A stretch of 64,000 nucleotides of DNA from Chara braunii. Taxonomy: Eukaryota > Streptophyta > Charophyceae > Charales > Characeae. The stretch is from the NCBI GenBank assembly GCA_003427395.1, contig BFEA01000001.1, positions 10,439,848-10,503,847 on the forward strand, in the 5' to 3' direction. The position numbers were made by a program, and so were the translations under genes. Numbering within the stretch: the stretch's first letter is position 1; each line of letters begins with the position of its first letter. The notes below the pieces were generated by a model that was not told the origin of the DNA, did not search any database, and saw only the letters and a list, made by a program, of their open reading frames with translations. Below are positions 56,567 to 64,000 of the stretch, piece by piece.

Positions 56567-57146
56567 CCCCTCCACTGTCGAAAGGAGCATCTTATATGCC
56601 AGACAATGACCAGGACTGACAGTCTGATTGCATGAAGCAGGTTTCTGTCATAAGGTGTCCAGGGCAATGGCTATCCTCCTCTTCTCAACAGCAGGGATCT
56701 AGCCCCACAAGCACCTGGAATCAGATATGGTTTTCACAATGAATTCCACCATACCCATATCGGCAATCTAGTGGGCACGGTAGTAGGCAACGTTCTAGTG
56801 TAGAGGTTGGGTGGGTGGCATTCAGACACTGTTGGCACAGAGGAGAAAGTCTGCATTGCTGTCCGGGAGGATTTAGAGACTATAAAATATGTATTAGGAA
56901 GATGCCATTGCAACGCTTGATCGGATGCTGCCATGATGGGGAGGGAGTCCGACAAAGAAGATCTTCGATAGGCTCACTTATGAAGAGGGGTCCCAGTCAC
57001 ACCTGACTATACTCTGATGGACGATTGGTCGGAATATAAGAACTCAGGATGCTGCATGGCATGCTCCTTTCCCCCCCCTCCCCTCAATAGCAAGATGCTC
57101 CATTCCATTGGTAGGGAGCTGCATCTGTTGGAAACAAGGTCCAGCA
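56567..57146. other. Stretch without recognisable gene
   Basis: No coding signal. A copy of the dispersed CATTGGTAGGGAGCTGCATC segment lies at about 57097-57140, immediately before LTR B. Confidence 0.45.
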
Positions 57147-58053
57147 TGTGACGAACCACTTCACGAACCCGTGCTATCCTTCGTACCCTTTCTTTTGCTT
57201 ATATCCTACCAACCACAGGAAAAACCCCATTTTTATTTCTTGCTTTCGGGTGCTGCATTTTCCTTTTTTGAGAGTTTTTTCGACTGCTGAGTTTTGTTTT
57301 TCCTTTTGCAAAGTCAGGAAATACATGGGAAATTGCGCACGCCTTAGCGAGCGCGCTGGGAATTGGGCTCGGTAGTTGGGAACTCCGGGATAAGCGAAAC
57401 TTCGACGTGTCCTTTTTGGGTGTGTAAAATGTTCTTGGGCGCGTCAGGGAAAACTTTCGAAATTTCGTCCGGACACGAATAAGCGTAGGATTTTCTTTTC
57501 CCGCGTCGCTTTTTCGCGCGCGGATATGGTGATTTCAATTTTGAATTAGGAGCCAGTTGTAACTGTTTCGGTGCCTTTTTCTTTTTTTGTTGACGACGCC
57601 GTGCATGTAAAAGCTTCCTCCTCTCTGTCCCCCGCATCGTCCCCTCCCGCGCCTCCCTTCCCTTCTTCCTCCTTTCTCTCTTTCCCCGTAATTGTTTTTT
57701 CCTTCTCCCTCTCTCTCTCTCTCTCGCCTTGCTTTCGCGAACCCATTTTCCTTTCTTGATCATCTGAATCTTGGACCCGTCTTGCGTCATCTCTCGCGCC
57801 TTTTCTCTTCTCACCCTCTAAGTCTGGCGTACAATGCGCGGTCAATCCCCCGATAACTCCCGCTCACCAATCAGGCGCGTGGATCGATAGGACCTTCCTA
57901 TCGTGCGACGAATCTGATTGGTTGAACCTTGAGTTCCGAGGGATCAGCATGGCGTTCGTAGAGCACTCTTCTCAAAGTCTTCTCCTCCTGCTTCTCCTCT
58001 TACACCTCATCTTTCTTGTCGCCTTGTCCCCCTCCTATCTCCCCTAGCGCAAC

Positions 58054-58060
58054 TATAAAA
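58054..58060 (+). promoter_or_regulatory. TATA-like box of LTR B
   Basis: TATAAAA in a context conserved with LTR A (GCAAGCGC, CTGCTTCCGG-AA downstream). Confidence 0.55.
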
Positions 58061-58467
58061 CCCGCAAGCGCGTCCGCAAATCTCTCTTACATTCTCGACT
58101 TTAAGCCTGCTTCCGGGAAGGAGTGGCTAGGGAGAGTGTGTTGATGCGAGTCGGAAAGTCCTGTCGGGCTGACGATAGGCTGACCAGTTGCGCGCTTGAT
58201 CGCCACGACGGACTGTGGGATCTGGCCGAACTGTGTCAAGCTTACGACAGCGGGGTGACGATCGCAGTGGTGGGAGTTAGCACGCGACGACCGGGATCGT
58301 CGGTGCGGGTATGAGGTTCGATGATTGGAGTTGAGTGAGTGATTGGCCTGGGGCCATATTGGAATTAACGACGAATGCGCCTTTGTTGTTGCGGATCTTT
58401 ACCTTTGGCGTGAGTGCATGATGGTCATGTCGAATGTCTCTCTCCCAGACCTAGTCATCACCCATCT

Positions 58468-58505
<38 letters not shown>
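58468..58505 (+). repeat. (CT)n microsatellite inside LTR B
   Basis: CT dinucleotide array followed by poly-C. The Gypsy 3' LTR has a GA array between its TATA box and its ORF, so a simple repeat occurs in a similar position in both. Confidence 0.9.
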
Positions 58506-58509
<4 letters not shown>

Positions 58510-59107
58510 CCCCCCCCCCCTCTCTTTTCTCTACTGTTGAATAGTGATGTGTCTCGATTGATTATCTCTCGCTTTCCCTCCTAAGTAGGAGCAGATCGGT
58601 GCGCTTCCCTTGCGTAAAAAAACTTCTTCCAGAACTCTTCCATTAGTTTCCTGGGTAATCCTCCTACGCAAGGACCCCGCCTTCTTGACTTGTGAACGGT
58701 GGATGCGTATGTACTGTGCAATGCGACCCATGTTTTCCGGTGCATGTCTCATTTTCGCACCTTCCACAGTGAATGCATGTATGAAATATGTGACTCTTTT
58801 GTTGATTAGACGATTGTCGCCGGGATTTTGTTCGAGAATGCAAGAGTGTTTAGATCTGTAGCTCTGTTTGCACTGCGCATGCCATCTGCCTTATGCTGCA
58901 CGACATCAGCAGCCGAGCCACGAGGCGGCCCTGAGACATAAGGTGCCCAGAGACCTACGTTGTGTTGAACTGATCGAACCCGCAGCCATATGTGTGATCA
59001 AGCTGATCTGTGTTTGCTCTCTCTCTTGTGTCGAAAAGATTGATTGGGGGACGCGCGAATCGCTTTTGTTCTTAATGACATCTTAAGATATATTGTGATT
59101 GATTGAC

Positions 59108-59647
59108 ATGTGGACTAACCAGTACTCTTCGATTGGGCGCCAGCCTCCCGTATCTCCCATCCCAACTCGACCTTTTCCTTACAGTGAGGAAAGGACCCGT
59201 GTATGCGAGTGGGACGTACGAGAAGCCGTTGCACAAATCGGCGGGCAGTATTACTTCCCTCCGGCCAACCGCTGTTCTGGTTTTGTAGAAGCCGGGTTTG
59301 TTATTATCGATACGCACTTCCCACCTTACTCGGTATTGTTGCCATTTAACGAGTTGATTGTCATGCCGTGGACGGCAGTAGAACCCCACTGGTCGCGCAC
59401 TCTGTGCACCAAATGTCGGCGTTTTGAGCGCTACGAGTGCAGGGGTTTTCACTACCGTGTGCGGAGCGAAGACAAACATAAAGAAAGAGCCACGCGGCTG
59501 AGACCCTCCACGTCAGACTCAGAACTAACCAGCGAACGACGACGAGATTTGATACGAAAACGAGACACGCGAATCGTGCCCAAGCCTTTCCGTTCTAAAC
59601 GACGGGCTGTAGCCCGGTGGGAGGCACGACAATACTTTTTGGATTGA
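59108..59647 (+). CDS. LTR-encoded ORF, copy B (most complete)
   Basis: Open frame from ATG 59108 (MWT start, shared with copy A) to the TGA ending at 59647, 179 codons. Blocks: Pro-rich start, RPFPYSEERTRVCEWDVREA, IGGQYYFPPA, CSGFVEAGFVIIDTHFPPYS, FNELIVMPW, LCTKCRRFERYECRGFHYR (Cys/His-rich), RLRPSTSDSEL, then a very basic end (KRDTRIVPKPFRSKRRA). The Cys/His cluster suggests metal binding, and the basic end suggests nucleic-acid binding or nuclear targeting; both are inference. The copies differ at many sites but keep the frame, with differences that look partly conservative. I do not recognise a known family. Confidence 0.68.
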   Translation: MWTNQYSSIGRQPPVSPIPTRPFPYSEERTRVCEWDVREAVAQIGGQYYFPPANRCSGFVEAGFVIIDTHFPPYSVLLPFNELIVMPWTAVEPHWSRTLCTKCRRFERYECRGFHYRVRSEDKHKERATRLRPSTSDSELTSERRRDLIRKRDTRIVPKPFRSKRRAVARWEARQYFLD

Positions 59648-59880
59648 ATTTGGATCTTTCCCTCTCTTCCCGCTTTACCGCGCGCGCATTTTGCGATGCG
59701 CGAAAACGATCAACTTGCTCCATCGGACCAACACGGGGGATTTCAGTTCCGTCTGTGTCCCCACACTCAATTTCCAAAAATCCTTGGCACACCCCATCTT
59801 GCTGTTTTTCTGGGCCTCTTTTCCGCACAGCTAACACTCCGAACGAAAGACAGCACAGGGCGTGAGGTTTGCGCGTCACT

Positions 59881-61457
59881 CCCATAAGAATACAATGAAT
59901 ACTGAAAAGATGCACCTCTACCACCTTCTTATTTTTACTAGATTTGTTTTGGTGCAGCCTTGACCAACTAGTCAACAAACTCAGAGACACAGGTGAAGAC
60001 TACTGCCCTGACCACAGCAGTCCTCCCACTCATCCAAGCTAGCAACTAATTTTTTTGAAAAGACAAAACTGCATGGCATTCTCCAGTTGGCTTTCACCTA
60101 CCTTGGGATGTGGCTCTGATACTTCTTGGGAGGAACCATCATCTCACTAGGGAACCGGAACCATTTGCTATAAAATCTGTTCTCTTACACCAGGCAGACT
60201 GTTCTGATGATGAGTTGGAGGGTGTGTTCCTCCTTCGACAGAAAACAACAACTTTTTTGCCTCCCACAGGCTCAGAAAGAGATCGAGCTCTGCCTATGTC
60301 TATACATAGAGTGCATCGAGTTACAGAAGGGGATGCAACCCTAGAGGTGTACAATCTGGATCTTTCTGGGAACGGGTGGTCAAAAACAACACAGAAATGA
60401 AGACTTCAACTGCATACTTCCTTGGCATGCATTGATGAGGGTCAGAGAGGTGGGGGGTACGGAGAAGGGCTTCTACGTGTATGAAGTACTACGAACCAGC
60501 AACAGTCATTGCTTAGCTTTCCGTTGATTCTCTTGCATGGGAGTGGTCTGAGCATCTTCCGATGTTTATCTGGAACTAAAGTGTCAAAGCCTCAAAGGTG
60601 GGTATATAGAGCAGTCCAAGCCAAAGGCCCACACCACAGAGGTAATGAGTTATTGCTGAGATAGAGACTCTCCTCAGCAGAGGGACTTCAAAAACTTCTC
60701 CTGGGCTTCTTACTCCCGCCTCATGCCCACTAATAACTGAGCCTCAAATGACAGATCTTGCGCAGATGCTTACCTACCCTGGACCGGCTTGGTCTCCAGG
60801 TCTGACGTAGAACAGAAAGGCATTCTTTCCCCCACCTGCTCTTATTGTCGACAGTTCCCCCTGTGAATGAGAACTACGCTAGGACAGTGCTTGCTGGCCC
60901 GCCCTATGGCAGCTCAGATTTGGCGATGGTAGGACGCTGGATGGAGAATCTTCCTCTGAACCATTTTGATGTGCACTTTCTCCCAACTAACTTTGTCTTG
61001 AGGCTCCCCGACCCCCCCCTGTTGTCCCGATCCACCTCAATGCACTAAGCCCATCTGATCGACCTCCCTGTAAATATGCCCACATCTCATGCAACCCTCT
61101 GCTCAGCACTCAATCTGCCATCTTGTCCCCACACTCCACCAGCAAACTGCGTAGAAAGGTTGGACGTAATGGGCAAGAATACGGGCTTGATCTAGAAAAC
61201 AGCAGGGAATGAGGGAGGACCAGCCGGAGAAGAGGAGTTAGGAGTCAGGTGTGATCATGAGAGCGCCATGTGATTTGCCACAAATGATAGCCTAGGCAGT
61301 TAATCTCCTTTCAGGGCAATCAATGCTGCCTCAATCGATGAGGATGGAGCTTTCTCAATGTTATGGTGAGGGACACTGCCACTTCCAGCTGGTGCAGGTT
61401 CCGACCAATACAATAGGAGCCATCACTTGGGGAGGATTTCCACTACTGGAGATGTTC
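59881..61457. other. Stretch without recognisable gene
   Basis: Short frames only. A 96-codon frame at 60110-60400 (EVYNLDLSGNGW) looks mildly coding-like but lacks an ATG and has no motif I know. Confidence 0.4.
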
Positions 61458-61945
61458 TTACCACCCCAGTGGTGGGACTCCTTGTTAGATATCTATATAA
61501 TACTCCTGAAGGATGCCAACTGGGTGTAGCTCAGTTGGCAAGGCGCTCAAGCTCAAGTGGGACTCAGGAGGTCGTGGGTTCAACTCTCATTGCCGCCACG
61601 ACAGTGCCTGTGGCATGATTGGCGTCTTACCCTTGAGACAGCCAGTTGGTAAGAAAGTATGTGGTAGCTAAGGGGGTTGCTTACCACCCCAGTAGTGGGA
61701 CTCCCTGTTATATGTCGATATAGTACTGCTAAAGGATGCCAGCTGTGTGTAACTAAGTTGGGAATGCGCTCAAGCGGCACTCCGGAGGTCGTGGGTTCAA
61801 CTCCCGTTGCCCTCACGACAGTCCCTGTGGCATGCTTGGCGTCTTACCTTCGAGACAGCCACTTGGTAAGAAAATACATGGTAGCTCAGTGGGTAGAGCT
61901 CCGGCGTTGCAACGGGAGGTTGCAGGTTCGATTCTGGTGGCCCTC
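61458..61945 (+). repeat. Tandem tRNA-derived SINE-like units
   Basis: Two units of about 220 bp (61437-61660 and 61678-61870) share CCACCCCAGT-GTGGGACTCC, a tRNA-like body and CCTGTGGCATG-TTGGCGTCTTACC. Each tRNA-like body has an A-box-like GTAGCTCAGTTGG (61525) or GTAACTAAGTTGG (61750) and a B-box GGTTCAACTC. A third tRNA-like body with A-box GTAGCTCAGTGG and B-box GGTTCGATTC lies at 61878-61945. The acceptor stems do not pair properly, so these are pseudo-tRNA or SINE heads rather than tRNA genes. Confidence 0.7.
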
Positions 61946-62326
61946 AGTCTCCCCCACGCATGATTGGTTGGTGTTAGTTTGGCACCCCTTGTACTTGTCC
62001 TCCAGTCCGGAACAGCACAAAAACAGGTTTCATAATTAGTTTAGTAGGTTTGAGCTAGGAGCTGTTTCGTCGAGGTCGCAGGTTCAAATCTGCTTGGGCT
62101 GGGTTGAATATATTCCATGGCTATAGCAGGGATGCAGGTAGGATTAGGGCTCTGCTTTGGGGGGGCAAGGTCCTATGTGGGGTGATGGGGTCCAGTTTGG
62201 GGGGTGGGCTGGTTGGGACAAGCTCTGCTGGAGGATATCGGATGGGGAACCTACAATAGGGGTTGTCTTAGGGATCCGAGCAGGAGGGTTGTTAGTAGAC
62301 AGGCTCTGGTAGAGCTGTCTGAGGGG

Positions 62327-62331
<5 letters not shown>
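61946..62331. other. Stretch with a further B-box-like word
   Basis: GTCGCAGGTTCAAATCTGC at 62077 looks like another T-arm remnant. Otherwise nothing recognised. Confidence 0.4.
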
Positions 62332-62358
<27 letters not shown>

Positions 62359-62359
62359 T
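62332..62359 (-). repeat. Poly-T tract
   Basis: 28 T. It may be the poly-A tail of a minus-strand retroposed copy. Confidence 0.9.
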
Positions 62360-62370
62360 GGAACAAACAA

Positions 62371-62495
62371 AGGCTCCATCTTTTGGTGGGAAGCTGCCCC
62401 TGCTGGAAATCTTCGAGGTAGGATTTTGTTTTTTTTTGGGACAAGGCTCCAATCTATTCGTGGGGAGCAGCACGTGCTGGGAACCGGGCCCAGCG
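62371..62495. repeat. Two copies of a dispersed GGCTCCATCT segment
   Basis: ACAAAGGCTCCATCTTTTGG at about 62368 and ACAAGGCTCCAATCTATTCG at about 62440 begin two related segments of about 45 bp, each followed by a GGGAGCAGC/GGGAAGCTGC word. Related copies are at 47732 and 57097. Confidence 0.6.
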
Positions 62496-62556
62496 TCCCA
62501 TATGGAAATTTACATGGAATTTTGAAAGTTTAAGATACCGGGGCCAATACCCGGCT

Positions 62557-62808
62557 TTGGCTAAGACGATTTTGAACGACTTAGAAAATTACTATGGCAA
62601 ACTTCAGAAAAAGGGTCTGGCCACAATGAAACACGCCACCACAGACGTCCTACAGATGCTCAAGACCCTGTGTATCCCTAGCAACCCTTCTAAAGCTTTC
62701 CCACACTGTCTTACTCCCTGTGGGGCTCTTCCAGGCCTCACACCCCCACCCTGCTGGGTTACAGGGCAACACGACTCACCCCAGCTCCGACCAGCGCCGT
62801 CCCAGTAG
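62557..62808 (+). pseudogene. Coding-like remnant, unknown
   Basis: The frame reads KTILNDLENYYGKLQKK then TTDVLQMLKTL, a charged helical segment. It runs into a Pro-rich repeated region. No ATG at the start, no family recognised. It may be a remnant of a larger gene to the left. Confidence 0.25.
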
Positions 62809-63490
62809 CAACCCTTGGTTGTCCCTTGGAATGCCCACCCCAAAGCATCCCCAGATCTCTCTACAAGGCCTCACACTCCTGCATCAACAGGTTACAGGGC
62901 AACACCCCAGCACCGGCCAGCATCATTCTGGCATCGAACAGCCGCAGATCACTGAGTATATCAGCAATGGAGCCGTCTAAGATGAGTTGCTAGGAATCCC
63001 CAGAATTCTAAATCATTCCTAAGACCCCCCTTGACAATCATGAAACATCCAATCAAACCTTGGATCTTTTTTTGGTAGTTTCGTGAGAGCTAAACTAAGA
63101 ACATACATGAAACAGTCTGATCAGCCTAAAAAAAAGGAAGACAGGAAAACGAAATCCACCCACAATCCAGCTCCTTCCCCGCACCGCAGAGGAAAGACTA
63201 CTGCCCAGGCATTCAGTCCTCGTACCAGAACTCGCTAGATCTCATACCCCCCTTGCTAGGGTGACAGGACAACACCAACTGCCCCAGTACCATCCGAACT
63301 AGTTCTGACGGACAGGAAGAGTCTTCCTCCCTCGGTAACTTCCTTAGCTGCACAACCCCCAAAGTTACAGGGTCACTGCCCCGGCATCAGCTACGTTGAA
63401 CAAGATGGTTATGCCTTCCACCCTCGGCATAGCTCCACTAGTTTCAAGCTCCCCCTGGTTACAGAGCAACTGCTCCAGCACCGACCATTG
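62740..63490 (+). repeat. Decayed repeats with GGTTACAGGGCAAC core
   Basis: The word GTTACAGGGCAAC followed by CCCAGC-CCG-CCA recurs imperfectly at about 62758, 62891, 63261, 63364 and 63458, with related surroundings. It looks like an old tandem or dispersed repeat of 100-370 bp spacing. Confidence 0.55.
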
Positions 63491-63976
63491 TCACCCCACC
63501 CCGCCCTTCTAATAGACTTATCACCCTGAACACCAAATCCGTCCTCTGCCCGAGCACCACCCTGCTAAAAACAACCTACCCCTTCCTGCTTACCAAATAA
63601 CTTTTTAAGAGTTTTAAGAAATTTTCAAAAACTCGGGAAAATCAGATACCAGCCTAGAAAAAAAATAATAATAACAAGTGGAGCCGCCGCGGCTTCGCCC
63701 GCGGCGAAAAGAGTATAAAATGTGAGACACGAGGAGAAGGGAGAAAACAAAAAACGCAAAGACGTGGATGTGGAAAAAGTCATGGAAGATATGTAACATT
63801 TCATGAAGATGTGAAAAAACAAAGAGCAGTCTCCTGTCCCTTCCCATTGTCCGTTCACTGCCTTTCTGCCTTCCCTATCCCGACATCCTCCCGTCCCCCT
63901 CCTTATCCCGACGCGCGCAAATTCTCTCCCCCCCCTCCCTCCCTCCCTCCTTTCATCGTCTTTCTCATTTCCTCAT
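63491..63976. other. Stretch without recognisable gene; GC hairpin
   Basis: A GC-rich hairpin GCCGCGG-CTTCGC-CCGCGGC lies at 63686-63705 within otherwise A/T-rich sequence. No gene seen. Confidence 0.5.
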
Positions 63977-64000
63977 CTCTCTCTCTCTCTCTCTCTCTCT
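63977..64000 (+). repeat. (CT)n microsatellite at the window end
   Basis: CT repeats run to the right edge. Confidence 0.9.

Larger units (their letters stand above)
57147..59880 (+). repeat. LTR B (solo-type LTR, ORF-containing)
   Basis: Begins TGTGACGAACC and ends GCGTCAC(T). It is collinear with LTR A and related to the Gypsy 3' LTR. About 2.73 kb, no adjoining internal element sequence, so probably a solo LTR. It contains a TATA box, a (CT)n array at 58468-58505, and the longest copy of the LTR-encoded ORF. Flanking 5-mers (CAGCA and CCCAT) do not match. Confidence 0.82.

Noticed and set aside
61522-61597. Functional tRNA gene
   Set aside because: A and B boxes are present, but the acceptor and anticodon stems do not pair and the unit is repeated with a common body, as in SINEs.

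Overview
The window is eukaryotic, repeat-dominated genomic sequence, most likely from a streptophyte green plant. A charophyte alga such as Chara braunii is my best guess. That rests on three things: the plant-type primer sites (initiator tRNA-Met and tRNA-Asp), the PIF/Harbinger + Myb/SANT + Ty3/Gypsy + LINE + hAT-like mixture, and my recollection that a Myb/SANT-like family of this kind is very abundant in Chara; no database was searched. I see no intact host gene with confidence. Nearly everything recognisable is mobile DNA, much of it broken and nested. Four N gaps and one embedded sequencing adapter show a draft short-read assembly.

Layout. 1-6115 holds remains of PIF/Harbinger-type DNA: a DDE transposase 3' end on the plus strand and a broken Myb/SANT-like gene on the minus strand, separated by microsatellites, a gap and clusters of a TTGAACGC-type motif. 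6128-16710 is a decayed Ty3/Gypsy element in the order gag, protease, RT, RNase H, PHD-like finger, integrase, two extra ORFs, then a 2.7-kb 3' LTR that itself carries an ORF. 16733-19162 holds a LINE 5' fragment and a truncated copy of a giant LTR.

The centre is a nest. A minus-strand gene family of unknown function (here called family X; 19163-19945 and 41379-44198) is interrupted by an LTR related to the first Gypsy element (19946-22333 plus 41309-41378). That LTR is interrupted by a 19-kb retroelement (22334-41308) with 5.3-kb and 6.0-kb LTRs, a tRNA-Asp-type primer site, one family-X ORF and a gag with a zinc knuckle, but no visible pol. Inside its leader lies a 0.5-kb hAT-like element with a perfect 8-bp target duplication. 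The giant LTRs contain two arrays of stem-loops whose arms change in a compensatory way.

44199-46890 is decayed, with a proline-rich frame and a relative of the Gypsy extra ORF. 46890-47900 holds microsatellites and a foldback element. 47913-56201 is an L1-like LINE on the minus strand, followed by a small inverted-repeat element at 56283-56566. 57147-59880 is another LTR of the first Gypsy type, with the best preserved copy of the LTR-encoded ORF. 59881-64000 has no recognisable gene, but contains tandem tRNA-derived SINE-like units and decayed repeats.

The points I would follow up first are the covarying hairpin arrays and gag-only structure of the giant element, the conserved protein encoded inside the 2.3-2.7-kb LTRs, and the PHD-like finger inside the Gypsy pol region.
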